A DNA stretch of 5,451 nucleotides from positions 1 through 5,451 of the forward strand of contig JAEWPH010000215.1 in the NCBI GenBank assembly GCA_023460715.1, written 5' to 3'. The notes under the pieces are model-generated. The model made no database searches, had not been told where the DNA came from, and was given only the letters and a program-made list of their open reading frames with translations. Source of the DNA: Pseudomonadota bacterium. Lineage in GTDB: Bacteria > Pseudomonadota > Gammaproteobacteria > Burkholderiales > Burkholderiaceae_C. Shown here piece by piece: positions 1 through 5,451 of the stretch (within the stretch, counting starts at the first letter, position 1; every line of letters starts with the position of its first letter). Position numbers and translations under genes: made by a program.

Positions 1-81
1 CTGCTGGGCGGGGGCATGGGCCTGCGCGCCATGGCCGATGCCCAGCACCACGCAGGCATGGTCGCCGCCGGCCGCGGTCAT
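1..81 (-). CDS. 5' fragment of a small cobalamin-cluster gene, possibly CobE/CbiG-C-like (truncated by window edge)
   Basis: Only the first 27 codons are visible, beginning MTAAGGDHACVVLGIGHGAQ. The ATG at 81..79 overlaps the cobL stop codon (80..78) as ATGA, and a GGAG Shine-Dalgarno lies 9 nt upstream, so the start is well supported even though the product is not. The hydrophobic strand VVLGIG near residues 11-16 resembles the opening strand of CobE / the CbiG C-terminal domain, small proteins often found beside cobL and cobM. However, the usual G-[CF]-x-R-G continuation of that family is absent here (GIGHGAQ instead). It does not look like the start of CobM, which normally has a GPG motif soon after the start. 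The cobE-like assignment rests mainly on context and is tentative; the existence of a coupled gene is fairly sure. Confidence 0.55.
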   Translation of the reverse strand, partial: MTAAGGDHACVVLGIGHGAQAHAPAQQ

Positions 82-1271
82 CGCTGCCAGCTCCATTGCA
101 CCAGCGGGCGCGCGGCTTTCCAGCTGCGCATGCGGCCCAGCGGTTCGGCGCTGGAGAGTTCCAGCCGCAGCAGTTGCCCGCCGTGCGCGGCGTGCAGTTG
201 CACCAGCAGTGCTTCGGTCTCCAGCGTCACGGCGTTGACGACCAGGCGGCAGCCGGCGGGCATCAGAGTCTGCAGCGCGGCGAACAAGCCCTCGTCGAAT
301 CCGCCGCCCACAAACACTGCCTGCGGCGCGGGCAGGCCCGCCAGCGCGTCGGGCGCCAGCCCGTGCACGACACGCAGCTGGTGGTGCAGGCCGAAGCGCT
401 CGGCATTGGTTCGGATGTTGTCCACACGCGCGGCGTGCTGCTCCACGCTGATCGCCGTGCCGCCCGCCAGGCACCATTCCACGGCGACCGAGCCCGAGCC
501 GCCGCCAATGTCCCACAGCCGCTCGCCGCGCCGGGGCGCGAGCGCCGCCAGCGTGAGCGCGCGGGCGGGGGCCTTGGTGATCTGGCCATCGTGCGCATAC
601 CCGTCGTTGGGGCGGCCGGGCACCTGGGGCAGAGCGCTGCCGCCCTGCGCCCGCAATGCGACGGCGACCGGGGCGTGTGCGGGCTCCTGCGCGAGCAGCG
701 CCGCGGCTTCGGCCGCCGCCATGGTGCGGCAGCGCTCGCGCGGGCCGCCGACGGACTCCATCACCCACAGTGCGCTGTCGCCCCAGCCTTCGCTCACCAG
801 CCAATCGGCCAGCGCGGCCACGGCGGCGCCATCGCGCAGCAGCACGATGGCTTGCCCGCCGGGTGCCAGGCGCGGCAGCAGTTGCTGCACGGGGCTGGCA
901 TGCAGGCCCAGGCAGTCGGTGGCCTCCAGCCGCCAGCCCAGGCGGGCGGCGACCAGCGAGAATGTCGAGGGTTGGGCGTGGCAGCGCCACTCGTGCGGCG
1001 CCAGGTGCGCGGCGAGACTGCCGCCCGCGCCGAACCAGAACGGATCACCGGAGGCCAGCACCACTACGCGCTGCCCGCGCAGCGCCACCACGGGGGCGAT
1101 GTCGAACGGTACGGGCCACGGCCTGCCGCGCTCGCCCACCTGGGCCAGTGCCAGATGGCGCGGCCCGCCGAAGACGACCTCAGCCTGGTCCAGCGCGTGG
1201 CGGGCGGCGGGTGTCAGGCCGTCCAGCCCGTCCTCGTTCAGGCCCACCAATGTCAACCACGGATCAGCCAT
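78..1271 (-). CDS. cobL: Precorrin-6Y C5,15-methyltransferase (decarboxylating), CbiE-CbiT fusion
   Basis: This 397-residue protein uses S-adenosylmethionine to methylate C-5 and C-15 of the reduced precorrin-6 intermediate (precorrin-6B/6Y) and decarboxylates the C-12 acetate, giving precorrin-8X in the cytosol. Length and two-domain layout match the CobL family. The N-terminal CbiE-type tetrapyrrole methylase domain (about 5-200) starts LTLVGLNEDGLDGL and carries SGDPFWFG (74-81) and PSTFSLVAARLGW (101-113). The C-terminal CbiT-type Rossmann methyltransferase (about 220-395) begins HDGQITK (227-233) and has the SAM-binding loop DIGGGSGS (254-261). The ATG at 1271..1269 is chosen because the domain begins at once after it and an AGGAG lies 10 nt upstream; the frame stays open further upstream but that part is antisense to cobK. 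Its start codon overlaps the opposite-strand cobK start by 2 bp, and its stop overlaps the next gene as ATGA. The pathway substrate is the CobK product, so the two head-to-head genes encode consecutive enzymes. Confidence 0.96.
   Translation of the reverse strand: MADPWLTLVGLNEDGLDGLTPAARHALDQAEVVFGGPRHLALAQVGERGRPWPVPFDIAPVVALRGQRVVVLASGDPFWFGAGGSLAAHLAPHEWRCHAQPSTFSLVAARLGWRLEATDCLGLHASPVQQLLPRLAPGGQAIVLLRDGAAVAALADWLVSEGWGDSALWVMESVGGPRERCRTMAAAEAAALLAQEPAHAPVAVALRAQGGSALPQVPGRPNDGYAHDGQITKAPARALTLAALAPRRGERLWDIGGGSGSVAVEWCLAGGTAISVEQHAARVDNIRTNAERFGLHHQLRVVHGLAPDALAGLPAPQAVFVGGGFDEGLFAALQTLMPAGCRLVVNAVTLETEALLVQLHAAHGGQLLRLELSSAEPLGRMRSWKAARPLVQWSWQR
91..94 (-). promoter_or_regulatory. 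Ribosome binding site for the gene starting at 81
   Basis: On the minus strand GGAG is followed by 9 nt and then the ATG at 81..79. It lies inside the 3' end of cobL, so initiation of the downstream gene can be coupled to termination of cobL at the ATGA overlap. Confidence 0.55.
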
Positions 1272-1276
1272 GACGC
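1261..1276 (+). repeat. Imperfect 16-bp direct repeat, copy A (at cobK start / cobL start)
   Basis: The sequence ggatcagccatgacgc matches the copy at 1991-2006 at 13 of 16 positions, including a run of six (ggatca) and the CATG core. This copy contains both overlapping start codons. The partner lies at the far end of cobK. The match was read directly; whether it is functional or chance is unknown. Confidence 0.4.
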
Positions 1277-2037
1277 ATGTTCTCCTGCTGGGCGGTACCA
1301 GCGGCGCCAGCCAGTTGGCGCAGGCGCTGCACCGCGCCGGCGTGCCCGCGGTCTTTTCGTATGCCGGCGTGACCCAGTCGCCCGTGGCCCAGCCGCTGCC
1401 CACGCGCACCGGCGGCTTTGGCGGTGCGCAAGGGCTGGCCCAATTCATTCGCGACGAGCGCATCACCCATGTGGTGGATGCCACGCACCCGTTCGCCGCA
1501 CAGATGAGCCGCAACGCCTGTGCAGCCTGCGATGCGACCGGAACGCCTTTGCTGGCGCTGGAGCGCGCGCCCTGGCAGCCGCAGGCCGGCGACCGCTGGA
1601 TCGAAGTGCCCGACATGGCCGGCGCCGCTGCGGCGTTGCCGCAAGAGCCCGCCCGCGTGTTCCTGGCCGTGGGGCGCAAGCAACTCGATGCCTTCGCCGC
1701 GCAGCCACATCACCATTACCTGCTGCGCCTGGTGGATGCGCCCGAGCCGGGCAGTCTGCCCTTGCCCCACGCCACGGTGGTGCTGGGGCGTGGCCCCTTC
1801 AGTGCGCATGACGATGAGGCGCTGCTGCGCACGCACCGCATCGGCTGGCTGGTGGCCAAGAACGCCGGCGGCGAGGCCACGCGCGGCAAGCTGGAGGCCG
1901 CACGTGCGCTGGGCCTGCCGGTCGTGATGGTGCAGCGCCCGGCCTTGCCCGAGCGCGCGCGGACCGAAGACGTGGCTGCCGTGCTGCACTGGATCATTCA
2001 TGGCGCGTTGCCCGGCGCGGATTCGGTGGGCGCATAG
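1270..2037 (+). CDS. cobK: Precorrin-6A (6x) reductase
   Basis: This 255-residue protein is of normal CobK length. CobK is the NAD(P)H-dependent cytosolic enzyme that reduces precorrin-6A to the dihydro form used by CobL. It opens with a Rossmann-type strand and glycine loop, VLLLGGTSGA (4-13). Family signatures follow: DATHPFA (70-76), the VGRKQL segment (134-139) and VAKNAGG (195-201) near the C-terminus. The ATG at 1270..1272 is preferred because the nucleotide-binding strand begins three residues later; the frame is open upstream, but that part is only antisense to cobL. The upstream SD is weak at best (GGA at 1261-1263, 6 nt away). It is the only plus-strand gene here: its start codon overlaps that of cobL by 2 bp and its last 40 bp overlap the end of cobJ. 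Any promoter must lie within the cobL coding region; I see no convincing -35/-10 pair. Confidence 0.95.
   Translation: MTHVLLLGGTSGASQLAQALHRAGVPAVFSYAGVTQSPVAQPLPTRTGGFGGAQGLAQFIRDERITHVVDATHPFAAQMSRNACAACDATGTPLLALERAPWQPQAGDRWIEVPDMAGAAAALPQEPARVFLAVGRKQLDAFAAQPHHHYLLRLVDAPEPGSLPLPHATVVLGRGPFSAHDDEALLRTHRIGWLVAKNAGGEATRGKLEAARALGLPVVMVQRPALPERARTEDVAAVLHWIIHGALPGADSVGA
1282..1286 (-). promoter_or_regulatory. Ribosome binding site for cobL, inside the cobK coding sequence
   Basis: The minus strand reads AGGAG, then 10 nt, then the cobL ATG at 1271..1269. These bases are the complement of cobK codons 5 and 6 (CTC CTG), so cobL's initiation region is embedded in the 5' end of the opposing gene. 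This site supports the cobL start used here. Confidence 0.6.
1991..2006 (+). repeat. Imperfect 16-bp direct repeat, copy B (at cobK end / cobJ stop)
   Basis: The sequence ggatcattcatggcgc matches 1261-1276 with mismatches at positions 7, 8 and 13. This copy spans the cobJ stop codon (2000..1998) and lies in the C-terminal codons of cobK (WIIHG). With copy A it brackets almost exactly the inverted cobK segment, 730 bp apart. Confidence 0.4.
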
Positions 2038-2822
2038 AAGCGCGGGGTGTAGACCCAGCGCCCCACCTGCCGCGTGGTGCTGTTGCCCACGAGCACCACG
2101 GTGCGCATGTCGGCCATCTCGGGCGTGGCCTCGGCCAGCGTGCAGACATGGAGGTGCTCGTCAGGCGTGGACACGGCCCGCGCGAAGACCAGCAGGCGGG
2201 CGGGCTCGCACTGCGCACGCAGCAGCGCCAGCAGGCGTACGAAGCCCTCGGGCCGGCTGTGCGAGCGCGGGTTGTAGAAGGCCATGGCGAAGTCGGCCTC
2301 GGCTGCCAACTGCACGCGCCGCGCGATCACGGCCCAGGGCTTGAGGTTGTCCGACAGGTTGATGCAGCAAAAATCGTGGCCCAGCGGCGCGCCGGCGCGG
2401 GCCGCTGCGGCCAGCATGGCGGTGATCCCGGGCAGCACCTGCACGTCGAGCATCTGCCAGGCTGCGGACTGATCCGCAGGGGCGTGCTCGATGGCCTCGA
2501 ACACTGCCGCCGCCATGGCGAACACGCCCGGGTCGCCGGACGATACGACCACCACCTGCCGGCCCTCGGCGGCCAGCGCGAGGGCGTGCTGGGCGCGCTC
2601 CAGCTCCACCCGGTTGTCTGAGGCATGCCAGGCCACGGCGGGGCTGCCTCCTGATTGCTCCACCAGCGCCTGTGCGCGGGCCACGTAAGGCAGATAGCCG
2701 ACGACATCGGTCGCGTCGCGCAGGGCGGCGGCCACTTCGGGCGTGATCTGGTCCAGCGCGCCGGGGCCCAGGCCGGCAATGGTCAGGCGGCCGGTGCGCG
2801 CGGAGGCATTCGTCGTCACCAT
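1998..2822 (-). CDS. cobJ: Precorrin-3B C17-methyltransferase
   Basis: CobJ uses SAM to methylate C-17 of precorrin-3B and drives the ring contraction that gives precorrin-4. The 274-residue protein is a single tetrapyrrole-methylase domain of the usual length. Visible motifs are GLGPG (17-21), SSGDPGVFAMA (94-104), PGITA (131-135), LGHDFC (147-152), LSDNLKPW (156-163), the CobJ-typical FYNPRSHSR (182-190) and VGNS (245-248). The frame is open for about 150 codons further upstream, but that part is antisense-free shadow of cobI. Two starts compete: ATG at 2822..2820 (7-nt overlap with cobI) and GTG at 2819..2817 (4-nt GTGA overlap with the cobI stop). A strong GGAGG lies 4 nt from the ATG but 7 nt from the GTG, so the GTG, one codon shorter in effect, may be the true start. 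The 3' end overlaps the opposing cobK by 40 bp. Confidence 0.96.
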   Translation of the reverse strand: MVTTNASARTGRLTIAGLGPGALDQITPEVAAALRDATDVVGYLPYVARAQALVEQSGGSPAVAWHASDNRVELERAQHALALAAEGRQVVVVSSGDPGVFAMAAAVFEAIEHAPADQSAAWQMLDVQVLPGITAMLAAAARAGAPLGHDFCCINLSDNLKPWAVIARRVQLAAEADFAMAFYNPRSHSRPEGFVRLLALLRAQCEPARLLVFARAVSTPDEHLHVCTLAEATPEMADMRTVVLVGNSTTRQVGRWVYTPRFYAPTESAPGNAP

Positions 2823-3580
2823 GCGACCTCCGGCCGGCGCCCCTGGCCGTGCACCAGCACGATGGCGAAATAGGGGCAGGCGTCGCCTTCCACTTCGGTC
2901 AGGCGCGCCACCTGCTGCTGCGCCGTGGTGCCGTTCTGCACCAGCCAGGCGGCGTCGAGCCGGCCCGTGCGCTCCAGCGCGCGGCGGATGCGCGGCAGGT
3001 TGCGGCCTACCTTCATCACCACCAGCGCTTCGGCCGACTGCATGCGGCGCACCAGCTCGTCTTCGGCCAGGGTGCCGGTCATCACGCTCAGCACGTCGTC
3101 GCCCCAGGTGATGGGCTCGCCCGTGGCGTGCCAGCAGCCCACCATGCCGGGAATCCCGGGCACGACTTCCAGCCGCACGGCCGCGCGCTCGCGCAGGCGG
3201 GTGTACAGGTGCATGAAGGAGCCGTAGAGGAAGGGATCGCCCTCGCACAGCACGACGACCTGTTCGGTGCGGGCCAGGGTTTCCAGGCGCGCGCACCAGT
3301 CGTCGTAGAAGGCGGCGAGCTGGGCCACGTATTCGGGGCTGTCCACCGGCATCTCGGTGGTCATGGGGTATTCCATCGGGTACTCGGCCGCGCCGGGCGC
3401 CAGCAGGCCGTCCACCAGTTGCCGCGCCTTGCCGGGCCGGCCCTTCTTGCGGAAGAACGCCACATGGCGCGCGCCGCGCACCAGGCGGTCGGCCTTCACG
3501 GACATCAGTTCCGGATCGCCCGGGCCCAGGCCCACGCAGACGACACCCGGCAGGGCCTGCGCCACGGCGCTACTCGGCAT
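2816..3580 (-). CDS. cobI: Precorrin-2 C20-methyltransferase
   Basis: CobI transfers a methyl group from SAM to C-20 of precorrin-2, giving precorrin-3A, the step that commits the tetrapyrrole to corrin formation. The 254-residue protein is one tetrapyrrole-methylase domain with GLGPGDPELMSVKA (17-30), YPMTTE (71-76), CEGDPFLYGSFMHLYTRL (112-129), PGIPGM (141-146), VMKVGRNLPRI (188-198) and PYFAIVLVHG (236-245). These are CobI/CbiL signatures, and the CobG/CobJ context makes it the aerobic-pathway form. The ATG at 3580..3578 gives an 11-nt overlap with the end of cobH and no clear SD is present, so initiation may depend on ribosomes finishing cobH. A GTG at codon 6 is a weaker alternative. 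It is followed by cobJ with a 4- or 7-nt overlap. Confidence 0.96.
   Translation of the reverse strand: MPSSAVAQALPGVVCVGLGPGDPELMSVKADRLVRGARHVAFFRKKGRPGKARQLVDGLLAPGAAEYPMEYPMTTEMPVDSPEYVAQLAAFYDDWCARLETLARTEQVVVLCEGDPFLYGSFMHLYTRLRERAAVRLEVVPGIPGMVGCWHATGEPITWGDDVLSVMTGTLAEDELVRRMQSAEALVVMKVGRNLPRIRRALERTGRLDAAWLVQNGTTAQQQVARLTEVEGDACPYFAIVLVHGQGRRPEVAW
2826..2831 (-). promoter_or_regulatory. Strong Shine-Dalgarno for cobJ
   Basis: The minus strand reads GGAGGT followed by CGC and ATG. It is the best SD match in the window and lies in the last codons of cobI. Its spacing favours the GTG at 2819..2817 over the adjacent ATG at 2822..2820. Confidence 0.7.
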
Positions 3581-4199
3581 GGCTGGCCAGCGCGTTGATG
3601 GCGGCGACCGTCATGGCCGAGCCGCCCAGGCGCCCGCGCACGATCATGGCCGGCACGGGCAGATCCTGCATCAGGGCCTCCTTCGATTCCGCCGCGCCGA
3701 TGAAGCCCACGGGGCAGCCGACGATGGCCGCCGGGCGCGGGCAGTCCGGGTCGTGCAGCAGATTGAGCAGGTGGAACAGGGCGGTGGGGGCGTTGCCGAT
3801 GGCGACCACGGCGCCCGCCAGGTGGGGGCGCCACAGCTCCAGCGCGGCGGCGCTGCGGGTGTTGCCCATGCGCTGCGCCAGCGCTGCGACCTCGGGGTCG
3901 TGCAGCGTGCAGATGACGGGGTTGTGGGCCGGCAGGCGCGAGCGGGTGATGCCTTCGCTGACCATGCGCACGTCGCACAGCACGGGCGCGCCGTTCTGCA
4001 GCGCCTGTTGGGCGGCTTCGGCCATGCCGGCGGAAAAGTGGACGTGGGGCGCCAGCTCGACCATGCCGGCCGCATGGATCATGCGGACGACCACCCGCTC
4101 TTCCACGGACGTGAAGCGGGCCAGGTCGGCCTCGCGGCGGATGGTGGCAAAGGACTGCCGGTAGATCTCGGCGCCATCGGTTTCGTAGCGGTGCAGCAT
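3570..4199 (-). CDS. cobH: Precorrin-8X methylmutase
   Basis: CobH moves the methyl group from C-11 to C-12 of precorrin-8X, giving hydrogenobyrinic acid, the last ring-forming step of the aerobic route. The 209-residue length is typical. Recognisable elements are the N-terminal helix region with R-E-A-D-L-A-R-F (22-29), the MIHAAG segment whose His (residue 42) corresponds to the family's active-site histidine, CDVRMV (75-80), GNAPTALF (135-142), GCPVGFIGAAESK (161-173) and GRLGGSAMT (189-197). The ATG at 4199..4197 overlaps the cobG stop by one base (TGATG), a common coupling arrangement; a TTG directly before it is a less likely start. No strong SD is seen. It is followed by cobI with an 11-nt overlap. 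Confidence 0.97.
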   Translation of the reverse strand: MLHRYETDGAEIYRQSFATIRREADLARFTSVEERVVVRMIHAAGMVELAPHVHFSAGMAEAAQQALQNGAPVLCDVRMVSEGITRSRLPAHNPVICTLHDPEVAALAQRMGNTRSAAALELWRPHLAGAVVAIGNAPTALFHLLNLLHDPDCPRPAAIVGCPVGFIGAAESKEALMQDLPVPAMIVRGRLGGSAMTVAAINALASHAE

Positions 4200-5451
4200 C
4201 AATTCTGGTTTTCGAACAGCAACCCGGGATTGTCTTGCACGGCGGCCGCCTGCAGCCGCTCCCGGGCCTCACCGTTGGCGTTGCCGTCGCGCACCACGGC
4301 AAACAGACGGCCGCAGGGCGAGGGCTCGGCCCGCAGCGTGACGGTGGCCGGGGCCTGCCGTGCGCAGCCCTTGGCGCAGCCGCTCACATGCAGATGCGCG
4401 CCTGCGGGCACGTGCGGCGCCAGGGCCAGGGCCAGGGCCTGCGTGGGTGCCTGCGCCTGGGGGCAACCGGGCGCGCCGGTGCAGGCCGACACGCGCAGCC
4501 GTGCATCCGCCGCTTGGGTGATCCAGTCGGCTGCGTGGTCCAGCCCGGTGCTTGGCGGAAGCTGCGGTGGCTGGCGCATGCCGTTGCCGCCGCCAGCGCC
4601 CCCGTCGCTGTCCGGTGCCCGCGGCCATTCGATCAGCAGCATGCGCCAGGGGGTCGCGCGCAGGCCGCCGTAGCCCTCTGCCGCGCCGCCGGCCGCGTGC
4701 AATGCCCTGACCAAGCGGGCCAATGCGGTGGCCTGCAGCCGGCCCAGCGGGGCGCCTGCCAGCCAGCCGACGCCGGGAACGGGGCCCGGTGTGGGGGTGT
4801 CGGTGCGGGTGGTATCAAGGGTGGACGGCGTTGGCCGCTCCACTGCTTGCCACGTGATTCCGGCGGCAAGCCCGGGCGGCCAGGCGGGGGCGCCGTCGTC
4901 TGCTGCTACGAGGCGTTCGATCTCGGGCGCGCAGGCGGCCAGGCGTCCCGGCCGGCGCCCTTCGACCTTCTGCTGCTGCTGGCAACGCAGGGCAAACCAG
5001 CGCGCCAGCGCCAAGCCCGCCGCGACGGCCTGTACGGCATCGGGGGCGACCATGGCCCAGGGCAGCCCATCCGGCCGGACACGCCAGGCGGCGGCTGCGT
5101 TGCTGCCATCGCCATGGGGACTTCCCTGGGCAGCGGGGTGCTGCGGCACCCGCTCGAAGCGAATGTCTGCCGAGACCGCCTGCAGCCCCGCGCCATGCCC
5201 ACCGTCGATGGACCAGCCGAACTTGGCCGGCAGGGCGTCCAGGGTGTCGTCCGGGGCGGCGAGGGCCTGCCAGAGCGCCTGGGCCAGCTCCGTCACGCCG
5301 TCACCGGGCCGGTGCAGCGGGTCCACCACCAGGTTGCGGCGCCGCTCGCGCTGCACGTCGGCATCCAGCAGACCGCAACCCGCCAGGGCGCGCAGCACGC
5401 CGGCATGCCGCGCCTCGGCCACGCCGCGCAGCTGCACGTTGGCGCGGCTGG
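4199..5451 (-). CDS. cobG: Precorrin-3B synthase, ferredoxin-nitrite/sulfite reductase-like (5' end outside window)
   Basis: CobG is the iron-sulfur mono-oxygenase that inserts oxygen into precorrin-3A to form precorrin-3B, so its presence marks the oxygen-dependent pathway. About 416 residues are visible. The frame continues past the right edge: the first readable residues are [10 protein letters not shown], the conserved half-domain motif that in this family lies some 50-70 residues into the protein, so the apparent GTG at 5437 is an internal Val and not a start. The second half-domain is seen at [13 protein letters not shown] and [12 protein letters not shown]. The four cysteines expected to hold the [4Fe-4S] cluster are present as ACTGAPGC (Cys codons 4483..4481 and 4465..4463) and SGCAKGC (4378..4376 and 4366..4364). 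A glutamine run (about 4984-4971) and a Gly/Pro-rich stretch (about 4610-4540) look like extra linkers. The stop overlaps the cobH start (TGATG). Confidence 0.94.
   Translation of the reverse strand, partial: SRANVQLRGVAEARHAGVLRALAGCGLLDADVQRERRRNLVVDPLHRPGDGVTELAQALWQALAAPDDTLDALPAKFGWSIDGGHGAGLQAVSADIRFERVPQHPAAQGSPHGDGSNAAAAWRVRPDGLPWAMVAPDAVQAVAAGLALARWFALRCQQQQKVEGRRPGRLAACAPEIERLVAADDGAPAWPPGLAAGITWQAVERPTPSTLDTTRTDTPTPGPVPGVGWLAGAPLGRLQATALARLVRALHAAGGAAEGYGGLRATPWRMLLIEWPRAPDSDGGAGGGNGMRQPPQLPPSTGLDHAADWITQAADARLRVSACTGAPGCPQAQAPTQALALALAPHVPAGAHLHVSGCAKGCARQAPATVTLRAEPSPCGRLFAVVRDGNANGEARERLQAAAVQDNPGLLFENQN
4421..4438 (+). repeat. Three tandem copies of a 6-bp unit inside cobG
   Basis: The hexamer cagggc occurs three times in a row. 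On the coding (minus) strand it gives alternating GCC CTG codons, an (Ala-Leu)3 run within the helix between the two cysteine pairs of CobG. The 6-bp unit keeps the frame, so copy-number change would only lengthen or shorten the helix by two residues per unit. Confidence 0.6.

Noticed and set aside
16..1269. Long plus-strand open frames opposite cobL, including one continuous with cobK that would add over 400 residues to its N-terminus
   Set aside because: The translation is Arg/Ala/Ser/Pro-rich with no recognisable domain, while the opposite strand encodes a complete CobL. CobK homology begins right at the ATG at 1270.
1200..1400. Possible sigma-70 promoters around the cobK/cobL start codons
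   Set aside because: I found no convincing -35/-10 pair with correct spacing on either strand; the slightly AT-richer spot near 1350-1365 is too weak to call.
2041..2065. Small GGGT-GTAG-ACCC hairpin near the cobK stop considered as a terminator
   Set aside because: The stem is only about 4 bp, there is no T-tract, and it lies in conserved cobJ coding sequence.
3297..3440. Near-duplicate EYPM-EYPM in CobI read as a recent tandem duplication
   Set aside because: CobI relatives carry a similar pair of motifs before the TTE segment, and the codons differ between the two copies (CCG/CCC, GAG/GAA), so this is more likely family sequence than a new repeat.
2849..3598. Plus-strand open frame of about 250 codons opposite cobI
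   Set aside because: It is a His/Gln/Gly-rich antisense shadow of a clearly conserved gene, with no SD or family match; such frames are common in high-GC DNA.
1..5451. Cobalamin riboswitch, RNA genes, CRISPR, mobile elements
   Set aside because: Essentially every base is in a coding region and no tRNA, rRNA, B12-box, repeat-spacer or transposase signal is visible; any riboswitch would be upstream of cobG outside the window.

Overview
The window is a gene-dense stretch (roughly 70% G+C by eye) of the aerobic, oxygen-dependent cobalamin (vitamin B12) pathway. It encodes corrin-ring enzymes acting between precorrin-2 and hydrogenobyrinic acid. Base composition, protein sequences and gene content suggest a betaproteobacterium, perhaps Burkholderiales/Comamonadaceae; this assignment is inference. 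CobG, the precorrin-3B synthase, marks the aerobic rather than the anaerobic (Cbi) route.

Reading the minus strand from right to left: cobG (precorrin-3B synthase, 5' end outside the window), cobH (precorrin-8X methylmutase), cobI (precorrin-2 C20-methyltransferase) and cobJ (precorrin-3B C17-methyltransferase). Next comes cobK (precorrin-6A reductase), which lies on the plus strand. The minus strand resumes with cobL (precorrin-6Y C5,15-methyltransferase/decarboxylase) and the first 27 codons of a further small gene, possibly cobE-like, cut by the left edge. Every minus-strand junction between adjacent genes overlaps by 1 to 11 nt, which suggests translational coupling. No base of the window is clearly intergenic, and no riboswitch, terminator, RNA gene or insertion sequence is visible.

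In pathway order, CobI makes precorrin-3A, CobG precorrin-3B and CobJ precorrin-4. The next steps (CobM, then CobF or a CbiD-type substitute) are not encoded here. CobK then reduces precorrin-6A, CobL methylates and decarboxylates the product to precorrin-8X, and CobH isomerises that to hydrogenobyrinic acid.

The most unusual feature is the placement of cobK. It is inverted inside an otherwise one-directional operon, shares a CATG start site with cobL (start codons overlapping by 2 bp head-to-head), and overlaps the end of cobJ by 40 bp tail-to-tail. An imperfect 16-bp direct repeat (13/16 identical) lies at both ends of cobK. The layout fits either a 'noncontiguous operon' with an embedded antisense gene, or two operons whose promoters lie inside coding sequence. 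The enzymes themselves belong to known families; the novelty, if any, is in the organisation.
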